DNA of 64,000 bases from Hymenopellis radicata (lineage: Eukaryota > Basidiomycota > Agaricomycetes > Agaricales > Physalacriaceae), in assembly GCA_015501595.1 (NCBI GenBank), contig JADNRX010000278.1:1-64000 (forward strand). Reading direction: 5' to 3'. Position numbers and translations under genes: made by a program. Within the stretch, counting starts at the first letter, position 1. The number at the start of each line of letters is the position of its first letter. Positions 55,744 through 64,000 of this stretch are shown here, piece after piece. The notes below the pieces were generated by a model that saw nothing but the letters and a program-made list of their open reading frames with translations, did not search any database and was not told the origin of the DNA.

Positions 55744-56781
55744 ATGCCCACCATCTGGTTCAGTGCGTGTTTCTCTCTTTGCGCTAAACATGGCTCATCT
55801 CTACGACAACTGACAGTAACTGGCGCGTCGTCTGGCATTGGAAAATGTATGGTCGAACAACTCCTGATCGCAGACAACGACGCCATCATCATCGCCGCCG
55901 TGCGCCAACCCGAGCTGTTCCCTACCCAGCTATCCGTTTCTACCGACGCCTATCCTGCCTCTAAGCTTGATGTCGTCCATCTCGACCTCTTCGACCGGCT
56001 GACCTTTAAGCCCGCTCTGACTTATGTCTTGGAAAAGCACGGCAAGCTGGACTTCTTCATTGGCTGCGCTGGCATTGGAGGCGACCTCAGTGAAATCGAG
56101 GGTTTACCGCAGCAAGTCATAACCGACAACTTCGAGGTTAACTTCTTTGGCACCTTTGGGGTCATGAAGACGTCGGTCGAACTGTTTCGCTTGAAGGGCG
56201 GTTTCAAGATATTCCAGGTACGTCTCGGCGTGTGGCAAGACGCGTGTCTAACCTATCACAGTTTACTTCTGAAACAGCTATTCATCCGTTCCCCGGAACA
56301 GGCTGGTACGGCGCAAGCAAAGCTGGTATGCTCTCCTGCAAGAATGTCAAATAAGATCTAATTCCTGGCGTGCTCCAGCTCTCGAAAACCTGCTGGGAAC
56401 ATACACTCAAGAACTAGCACCGTCATGGAACATCCAGGTATTCCGGGATCTTTCCTTTAACGACTACAGTTTTGACTTCCACTTCAGATCCATTGCATCG
56501 CGCTAGGCGCGTATCTAACCCGCATGTCGCAGAACATCACTGTCTTCCCGATACATCCGGCGTACGTCGGAACTCACATGGAGAGTGCGATTCGTCCCCT
56601 CTGCATGGGGCTAGAAAGACCGACGGCGGCGCAGGGCGCGGCGGAGTGTCTGGCTGTTATCACCAGGGCGGATGCGGAAACACCTTTCCATCTTATCGTC
56701 GGTCAGGATAGCAAGGCGTTGATGGAGATGAAGAAGATCGAACTCGAGAAGTCTTTGGCGTTCTATAACAAGTGGGTATGA
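55744..56781 (+). CDS. Short-chain dehydrogenase/reductase
   Basis: A Rossmann-fold NAD(P)-dependent oxidoreductase. Exon 1 (55744-55762) encodes only MPTIWF. After an intron (GTGCGT..GACAG) the cofactor loop TGASSGIG follows. Next come the beta4 segment FFIGCAGIGG (Cys where most SDRs have Asn of N-A-G) and the catalytic WYGASKAAL (Tyr-x-x-x-Lys). The C-terminal part IQIHCIALGAYLTRMSQNI and VGTHMES fits the family. Five exons, all GT..AG, no frame break, about 275 residues. It starts about 280 bp after the truncated esterase. The substrate cannot be told from sequence. Confidence 0.88.
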
Positions 56782-56930
56782 CAAAGTCGAGCCATGGATA
56801 CATGATAGGAAATATATCTCAATTACACTATCGCCATGTTCAAACGACTTATCGCCATCCTAGTACATCGAAGTACACCCAAGCCACCAATAAATATATA
56901 ATACACCCTGACCAACGTCGCCACACCAAA

Positions 56931-58703
56931 TCAGAGTGCCAAGGCGCCACCCAATTTCGCGTCTCTTCTGATGCTGCCATTCGACCCAGACTTCACATCA
57001 CCCACTGGATCATCCGTAAACGTATCCATTGTTATAGTCACTTGCGGCTCGCCAAGGCTTGCCTCTGAAGGGCGTCCCACAATGCGTCCAATGCGGTTAG
57101 GGCGATGCTGGGAGGAGCTGTATTCATTCCATTCTACGGAGCTGGAGTCCTGAATGCTCCTCCGCCGATTAAGCATGAGCAAGCACGAGTTGCAGTATGC
57201 TTGAGTATTCATGCTAGTCAGTCTGGGTGCTATCGGCGGCGAAGAGGAACCTCAAACCTTTTGGTATGAAGAAAAAGAAGAGGAAGTATACGTTCGTTGC
57301 TGGGACGGTTGCGAGCTGGGTATCGATCGTGAGCGACAATTTCGAAGGCGCGATAGGCTTACCATAATGATGACGAGAATGGCGGTTATACTCGTCGCCG
57401 CGCCAGACATGATACAATAGATGAGTAAACGGTCTATGACGGTGTTCGAGCTAACAGAAGTCAGTTCATCCAGGCCATCATGCTAGCATTCGGTTGAAAC
57501 TTACCGGCGGAATCCGGTTTTACTCTTGAACAACAGCCAGGTCATGGTCAGCGCGATGGCCATGTCTGTAGCAGCCGTCGTCGAGTTAAGTGCATAGGCG
57601 TAATTCTGAATGACATGTTATGTTAATGGAGGCGTAAGAAGTCTCGAATAAGTACCGTGAGTTTGCCCAGCCCAACCATCGTGTCCTCCCGAGTGACAAG
57701 AGTCATGTAAACTATAGACTAGCGTGAGGACAACAAACGGATGATTGTATTTGTAGGAACACTGACGTGCGAGAAGTCCTGTTTAAGTAGAGACCCAAAG
57801 TTTATCTGCCAAGGCAAATGAGGAAGTCGATTTGTCTTACCTGCTTGCGCGACAGACATGAGGATCTATGATTGGAGGCGAACATTGAGCACCACAGAAT
57901 AGACAGACGGGATTGGTTGCTTACGACAGGCGTGGGCCAGAGCCACGATCGACCAACTGCATTGTCATATTGGTCAAGAGTTAGTGTAAAGTTCGAAAGG
58001 GATGACAAACGTCGACTGATACGATATACATAGAATCTATACAAGACCAATCAACACATGCGACTGGAGACGCGAAGAAACGTACGCTTGAACGAGGAGT
58101 GCAATAATTCCCTACATAGTTTAAATCATTCTAACGCAACCTCGGACGGCTGAAGAATATACCTCCAAGATGGCTTGACCCTACATGAAGCCAATGTCAG
58201 TTGGATCGCTCCACGAGCCACCGGGAACGCACAAACAGGCCCCAGGAATCTCGTTTAGTGTCACCGGATCCTGCGCGGCTCATCAGGATGGGTCCTCGAG
58301 CAAGACAGGGAAGGTTGCACGGTCAACGCACATTACCGTTTTTGATACTCCAGAAGTACACTTATGAATGAGCATTCCTGACGCCTTGAACCAGGTCACT
58401 CGCTCACCTGCTTGTATCAAGCAGATCTGGTGTGCTATATCCCCAGCACAGAGGAGGCCGACAAAGGTCTTCGTCCATACGTGATCCTTTTGTGAGTTTT
58501 GGAAGTAAATCACAGTTTGGAAGACGGTCACTTTGCGCAGCATCAGCCGTGTGTGAGGAGGAGGAATGAAGGTAGACGAACGCGAAGTAAATCTGAGTCG
58601 TCCGTTTCCAAAGGTCAGTTAATAAAGACGGGCGGCCGGAGAGATGGACACACGCGAATGCAACAAGCATAGCAACATAGAGCATTACTATGGGAGAAAG
58701 CAT
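56931..58703 (-). CDS. DUF6534-type multi-pass membrane protein
   Basis: A family very common in mushroom genomes, with seven predicted helices and no known function. Its marks are visible on the minus strand in order. They are VIYFQNSQKDHVWTKTFVGL, then several small hydrophobic exons, then TDMAIALTMTWLLFKSKTGF (family pattern D-x-x-I-A-x-x-L-x-x-x-L-x-x-x-R/K-T-G-F), then VIDRLLIYCIMSGAATSI. The final exon has NSCLLMLNRRRSI, close to the usual N-S-x-L-A-x-L-N-x-R. The tail ends at 56931. Introns are many and short. The true first exon is unsure; 58703 is the first Met of the open stretch joined to the first helix. Confidence 0.75.
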
Positions 58704-59611
58704 CTTGGGCTCCGGGTCCTGGGAGAAGATCCACCGTGCTGGCGAGGGTGGAAGTCAATCAAATAGCGCTAGGTAGATACCGGACTGCAGCGTGGCATGC
58801 CGATTACGGCGGGATACAGAACATGAGGACAAAACAACTCTAACCCCTCTAACAAGCATGCCCTCGCTACACGAAAACACCAGATGGGAGGTGTCAAAGT
58901 CGATCGGGGGTCGTAACAGTGTAATCGGCTCGCCGGGCCTTATCATCCGAACACAGCTTGCCAGATACCGCGATCGCGTTCAGCGCATTTTTTGCTGTTG
59001 CTCTTGGGGCAACCGCCGCCCAACATCCCGTACTTCCATACGTCCATAAACGTTAATTTTCTGTCGTTTGTTTTCAAGCAAGGGAGATTCGCTATGTGGG
59101 GCTTTCTTTTGAGCATTCACATCTGAGATTCGGGTTTGAGATATAAAAGAGGATGAACTTGAATGAAATTCCTTGTCTGGCATGTCACTCTTTCAGCTCT
59201 GTTTCTGTCCTCCTGTTTCTGTACTCGTTGAATTGAAGAAGAGGTCGCTCATCGTCTGGGAGATCTGAGCCGTATCCGCGGTCGCCGACTTCATCATATC
59301 ACCGGACTACAACGATGACTACATACCACACCCCACCCTCTAGCCATCACGCGCACGCGTCGCCACCTTACGTGCGCCGGAATTTCAAAATCTAGTATTG
59401 GCTGTGCACAACAGAAACATGTCGTATATATCTCCTTAACATGTTCTCACAATGAGAGTCCCAAATTTGAAATGGTTGAGAAAGCTGCTAGTGAGTTCAG
59501 CGCACGAGGAACCTTGAAAAACGCCACTTTGTGGCTGTTGGAAAACACTTCGTCGTCTGAGCCATGAAAAGGAACAGTTCATAAATCGAGCCAAAAGACA
59601 TACTTGAAAGT
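58704..59611. other. No supported gene (about 0.9 kb)
   Basis: Between the DUF6534 gene start and the LRR-like tail I see only short open frames without family features. No repeats and no RNA gene are visible. The first exon of the DUF6534 gene could lie at the left end. Confidence 0.4.
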
Positions 59612-59732
59612 TCAGTCTCGTACTAGTCGCACGCCATTTGATATCTCCGTCCAGCGCCTATCATCTTGCAAAAGTAACCACTGTGGCGCACGTAAAATAC
59701 GCAGACGTCGTCGCGGGGACGTGGTCGTCGCG

Positions 59733-61260
59733 CTACTTGTGGATATATCTTCCAGTGTGTTTTTTGGCGCTGGTGCACCTCGACTCCAACATATCGAACA
59801 GTGCAGATATATCACTCGGCGGGGTGGAGCAATGGAAAATGTTGAGGTATTCAAGACGGGGTAGCAGCCGTGTAGTGGGAGAGTACTGCAACCCGCTGAG
59901 GAAGGGCGTCTCCAGCGGATTGTCTTCCAGACTAAGAAAATCGAGTTGCGGAAGGTTGGAGAGAAAGTCGAGAAGATTGCGAATGTAGCATTCGCGGGAG
60001 CATACCACGAAGTTTTGACATGCAGTACAGCGCATATAGCGTTTCTCGTCAGTGGTGGGAGCTAAGCACTAGTAACAAATAGAATCGTCAGCAAGGCCAG
60101 CGATACAAAGTAAAAACGGACGTACGTTTTCGTTCATACAATTGATAACAAGACTTCCCGTAACGGGCATCACCGTCATTGTATCGCGTAGCGTGTCCAA
60201 GAAAGTATACCACCCAGCCGTCAACGGATGCGCCGACGAAGAAGCGGGCGGCAGACTGTTCCACAAGACTTGGCCATTTCTGACACCATCGAGTACATCG
60301 TGCAGACGCACAGCGACTCGCTTGCTCCTCAAGCACCAATCCGCGATGTACTTCAGCAACAGCGTCATCGGCGTACAATGAAGAAGACGGTTTGTTCCAA
60401 AACACGCCACGGCGTGGACGACGATCTCAAGGAGTCCGCAATCCAACGCGTTGATAGGCCAGGTGGACGAGACTTCGTCTTTGAGGAGGAGGCGTAAGTA
60501 ATTCCTGGGCAACCACGACTCCCTTCCCGTGTGCTGTGTATTTCTGTGTTGTGCAGTGTGTTTCCCATGACCGCGATGTTTGAGGATCATCGATGACGAT
60601 GCGCTTCAGGATATCGCAGAGACACTCGATGACCCCGGAGCGAAAGAAGTCGCGGCGTAATGACGGCCTAATCTGTCCGATAAGACCCAGACCACGCACA
60701 TTGGTAAGGGTACTGGAGGGGAGAGGGAATGAGGGAGCGTAAAGACAGCTCGCATTCTCGAGCAGACGTCCGATTGCGCCGCAGAGTTGGGCCTTGGGTA
60801 TACTGCTAGCGCCGTACTCGAGCGCTTGCCTTGTGGGTTGGTACTCGAAAAGAGTGTTGATGATTCCGACGCTTGTCGCGTCTGACTCTGCTGCGACATC
60901 GCCGGCTGAAAAGGTGGCCCAAGTGGTGATGATCATCTGCATGTCTTGTGGGAGTAAGGCACATCATTTTAATCCGGCCTCGTTAGAGAGAAGGTTGGAA
61001 AGCGTCGACAAGAGGATGCGAGAGGTGGCTGAATAAAAGGAACGATCCTCATCACACGTGCATATACACAACGTGTTCAAGATGAGAGTAGAAAGGAGCG
61101 GCGAATTGGGGGGAATTGTTCAATGAATGTGGCACTGTATGTCGCCGAAGCCAGGGTGTAGAAACGAAAAACAGCTTCAACGGCGAGACAGACATTCGCC
61201 GCAGTCTGATACTGCTGGTCTTTGGGTATGGTCTCAAAGTCCACACGAGATATTACGCCA
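59733..61260 (-). CDS. MYND-type zinc finger protein joined to an LRR-like tail
   Basis: The N-terminal and middle parts (61260-60090) are the helical region typical of basidiomycete MYND proteins, with FIEQFPP, ATSRILLSTLSNLLSNEAG and WPINALDCGLLEIVVHAV. A MYND half-finger follows: EKRYMRCTACQNFVVCSRECY, in two pieces. The second half of the finger (Trp, His, Cys) is missing. Instead, right after CSRECY, the frame runs into SNLPQLDFLSLEDNPLE and LLPRLEYLNIFHCSTPPSDI, which are leucine-rich repeats like those of F-box/LRR proteins, to a stop at 59733. One base is missing in the G6 run at 61108-61113. The 5' end is unclear. This looks like a gene fusion at the MYND finger or a relic made of two genes. 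Confidence 0.55.
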
Positions 61261-61357
61261 CATCCATTTCAGGTCCGGCACAGCCACCGGCAATGTCGTT
61301 CTGACTTGATCTGGGCAATCAGTGATCGGAAAGTCAGCTCTCAACAAGACCACCACC

Positions 61358-62313
61358 ATGTCCAAGATAAATCAACCCTCGAATCAAATAAAGTGCGTAT
61401 TTCGCACTACAACTCCAAGTTTACAACTTACATACCTTCCAGACTAACAAATGTGTCCATCGTGCGCCTAAAGAAAGGCGGAAAACGATTTGAGGTGAGT
61501 AATTCGCTGTGACGGCGGTGGTAGTATCCTGCTTACCCTTAGTCTAGGTCGCTTGTTACAAAAACAAAGTGCAAGAATGGCGCAATGGTGTGTATGTAGT
61601 CTCCCAGGTTCTACTTCATCGCCTCACACTTCTCTCATGCATAGAGAAACAAATCTAGACGATGTCCTCCAAATTTCCAACGTCTTCGTCAATGTCTCCA
61701 AAGGCGAAGTAGCTAAAGCCAACGACCTCAAGAAATCCTTTGGGACCACGTCTGTGCCCGACGTTGTAGCCGAAATTCTTAAGAAAGGCGAAGTCCCAGG
61801 TCGGAGAGAAGGAGCGGGAGCACGATCTATCAGCCTTGCGGAAAGAGATTGCCACCCTCGTCGCGGAAAAATGTGTCGATCCTGCAACACAGCGGCCGCA
61901 TCCGGTGGGGATGATAGACAAGGCCATGAACGAAGCGGGATTCAGTGTAAAACAGGGAAAGACCGCCAAGAGCCAGGTAAGCTTGCGCCTCACATCATGT
62001 TTTCGGTGACACTGACGAGCAACAGGTCTCAGAATGTATACGGCTATTACAGTCCAACTCGACTCTGCCTATTCAGCGCGCGCGTATGCGTGTCCGTGTA
62101 GCCATTTCCTCGTCACCCTCAGAAGAACTTCGCAAGAAGGTCCTGGATGGCGCCGAGCAAGTCGAGAAGGACGAGGTGGTGGAAGAGAACTGGGAGGTCG
62201 TCATGTTGATAGATCCGGGGCAGTTCAAGGTGATCAACGAGCTGCTTCAGAAGGAAGCGAAAGGACGAGGACGGATAGAAACTATGACATTCGCGGCAAC
62301 TGCGACAAGCTGA
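61358..62313 (+). CDS. SDO1: Ribosome maturation protein SBDS/Sdo1
   Basis: Sdo1 works with the GTPase Efl1 to release eIF6 from new 60S subunits. The SBDS N-terminal domain is clear (NVSIVRLKKGGKRFEVACYK, EWRNGVETNLDDVLQISNVF, then NVSKGEVAKANDLKKSFGTT). It is followed by the helical middle domain (LRKEIATLVAEKCVDPATQR, HPVGMIDKAMNEAGFSVKQG) and the C-terminal ferredoxin-like domain ending GRIETMTFAATATS. Five exons; exon 1 is only 35 nt (61358-61392). There is one extra C in the CCC run at 61795-61797, which shifts the frame between the first two domains and is probably a sequence error. Length, about 250 residues, is normal. Stop TGA at 62311-62313. Confidence 0.94.
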
Positions 62314-62687
62314 GCGCAGCTTATCGACTTCCTGTACATACGTCTAGTGTGACATACATCATATCTTCCTGACCCATGGTCTGCGCGATCTAGTACTGCC
62401 CTTCACGCACGCCAACATGATCGGAGAGAGATTATGATCGCTTAACGCGTACATATACCCCAACGTTCTGACCAGTCTTTTGCTGACGCTGTGGGAGAAA
62501 ACTTGGGCGGTATGGGGTCAGATGGAGCGGTATTGCGCCGCATCCACTCCTTAAGCCGAAGTTCCAGAGCTTTATACGTTTCTCCCCCCTCTGGACTCAG
62601 CGCGCCTATGAAGCCTATGCACGCTTCACGATATAAGTATCATCTGCAGATGTTTCTGATGAATAGAATGTTTGATATCGCAGGAGA
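62314..62687. other. Intergenic region, no supported gene
   Basis: About 370 bp shared by the 3' ends of the converging SDO1 and BTB genes. Nothing further is visible. Confidence 0.4.
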
Positions 62688-63304
62688 TCAACTTGCCCAT
62701 CGTTTGAAAAGGACGCTGTCAAACTGCTGCGCGGCATCGAAACCTTCTAATGAGATTGTATGAGGCGCAATCCGGTCAAGCATCGCGTCCTCGTTTCGGA
62801 GATACGCATACTTGAGCAGGGCAGCAGGATGTGCTTCAGCATGGTCTCTATTGAAAAGCGTCATCTTCCAAAGTAATGGCCATGAAGCGCGGTGACAGCT
62901 TACTCCATATATCGATCGCAGACTGCACGAGCGCAAGGAACTGGTACTTGTCGGCAGTCGTAGCTACCTCTTCCAGAGTCCGGAATGGCAGCATGCCGAG
63001 ATTGGAGGGGAGGCCCAGGATAGATGTACTTGAACACGACTCGAAGCACGTCGCCTCGCTATCCTAACAGGATCATCGAGGTTGATGCTGCTCCCTGCAA
63101 CAACGGGAAATATCCAAGAACGAACCCGCGGGTTGGTGCTGTGGACTCTGAACAGTATATCATCAGAATAAACGATGCAGACATCCGCGTCGGGAGCCTG
63201 GACTACGAATAGCTGGTAAATAAATTTTCAGGAATACGAGTCTGTAGTTCTGGTTACGCACATTCCGGAGCGTGGTACACAGGATCCTCCGCTTCAGGGT
63301 CCAT
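62688..63304 (-). CDS. BTB/POZ domain protein, frame-broken
   Basis: A small exon may start at 63304 (MDPEAEDPVYHAPE, then donor GTGCGT). The next exon carries the BTB lead APDADVCIVYSDDILFRVHS, with the D-x-D-V and F-R-V-H marks. After a one-base shift near 63060 comes the strand VVFKYIYPGPPLQS, then LEEVATTADKYQFLALVQSA and the tail HPAALLKYAYLRNEDAMLDR, all in family order. The frame is not continuous, so either two sequence errors are present or the gene is decaying. About 190 residues. Confidence 0.55.
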
Positions 63305-63436
63305 ACTGGTCGCTGGTGCTGTTCAAGATTGCCTTTTTGGGCTCACGCGTCTTTCCTCTTCCACCACATGGTCACACAATGCCAATGTCGTAGCCATTTG
63401 TGTGCGTAGTCGGCTTATGACATCGTTTCTACGTTT

Positions 63437-64000
63437 CTACGTAGCCACGGACATGCGATCGCTTTGATGCGCGCATGAAACTCCCTTTCTGAAGAAGCGG
63501 TCGCGGGCGTCCTTTGAATGCCACTGCTGCATGCCCAAATACACAGGTCGAAAGCGCCGAAGGCTCTCTTGCTCTTCCTGGTCTCCGTCCTCTTCGTCCC
63601 TATCCGACCTAGGCTCCTCCACCATAACCTGACGCCGGGCAGGCGACTCTTGGTAATGGCTCTCAACGAACGTCGAACGGTGGGTGTACTCGTGGGTGAG
63701 ATAAACAGAGGGCGAGCGACTGTTTTCAATGGTGGGAGACGCAGGGACGACGCGTTTCTTGGTGGGTGTCTCGAACTGTCCGTTCAGTGGCGCAACACCA
63801 AAGATTGGCTTGGAAGCTCTGCTCTGTCGCTTAGACGGCGCCTCCGCCACAGAAGTGGACTGCACTTCATGAGACACCGACTCCAACCTCTGCTTCTTCG
63901 TTTGGCTTTGTATCGTCAGCTCATCTTCCGAGTCAGAGCTAGACGCTTGTTATCGCCAGTGGGGGGCACTCGCTTCGTAGGTGGTCTAGAAGGAGAGGAT
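63437..64000 (-). CDS. Unrecognised Ser/Arg/Glu-rich protein, partial at right edge
   Basis: The open minus-strand frame reads in from beyond base 64000 and ends at 63437. It is rich in Ser, Arg, Glu and short basic clusters (TPTKKRVVP, RRQVMVEEPRSDRDEED), as in disordered nuclear proteins, and ends after LRRFRPVYLGMQQWHSKDAR. Acidic SSSDSEDEL with a casein-kinase-like pattern lies near 63940. The frame changes once around 63950, so part of the upstream coding sequence needs an intron or a one-base error. Function unknown. Confidence 0.4.

Overview
The window looks like nuclear DNA from a mushroom-forming basidiomycete (Agaricomycete). Genes are cut by many short introns (about 45-60 nt, GT..AG, often with donors GTAAGT, GTGAGT, GTGCGT or GTACGT). 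Genes lie close together on both strands. Several families are typical of this class: BTB/POZ proteins, a MYND protein, a DUF6534 membrane protein, an RBR E3 ligase with an extra N-terminal domain, and a very large GTPase-vWA protein. No bacterial operon, CRISPR array or rRNA gene is visible, and no tRNA gene was recognised by eye.

Layout. 1-2908: end of a Cid1-like nucleotidyltransferase locus (-). 3144-5030: eIF1A (-) and proteasome alpha-1 (+), divergent. 5212-5810: myosin regulatory light chain (-). 6005-6750: MARVEL-like four-helix membrane protein (+). 7046-7853: decayed, partly inverted fragment of an RBR gene. 8586-11831: two BTB-type genes. 12433-15650: eIF3a. 16752-18107: relics (SDR start, MARVEL fragment). 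18126-20261: complete RBR E3 ligase (-). 20507-30234: giant GTPase / Zn-cluster / vWA gene (+). 30193-30699: BTB gene (-). 30790-33338: tandem pair of a decayed repeat element. 33615-38745: full-length Ty1/copia LTR retrotransposon (-) with 5-bp target duplication. 39233-42949: AP-3 mu and ORC3 (-). 43165-46420: MCM4 (+). 46943-50955: RPAP1 (-). 51560-52687: relics of a UDP-glucuronate decarboxylase-like and a trehalase-like gene. 53530-56781: truncated type-B carboxylesterase and an SDR (+). 56931-58703: DUF6534 protein (-). 59733-61260: MYND protein joined to an LRR tail (-). 61358-62313: SBDS/SDO1 (+). 62688-64000: BTB relic and a right-edge partial gene (-).

How it fits together. Housekeeping genes for translation (eIF1A, eIF3a, SDO1), protein turnover (alpha-1), transcription (RPAP1), trafficking (AP-3 mu) and replication licensing (ORC3, MCM4) alternate with fast-evolving accessory genes. 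ORC3 and MCM4 are head to head over about 215 bp with an MluI cell-cycle box, which suggests shared G1/S control. The MARVEL-RBR pair was duplicated within the window, and each copy then lost the opposite gene. The RBR ligase and the giant GTPase are also head to head, about 245 bp apart. This is the most intriguing accessory pair here and may form an undescribed ubiquitin/GTPase module.

Quality note. Many clearly conserved genes carry a single-base frame break, usually one base lost, often beside a homopolymer. Because essential genes are affected, most are probably sequencing or assembly errors, and I have not treated them as true pseudogenes unless other damage is visible. Exon borders were read by eye.
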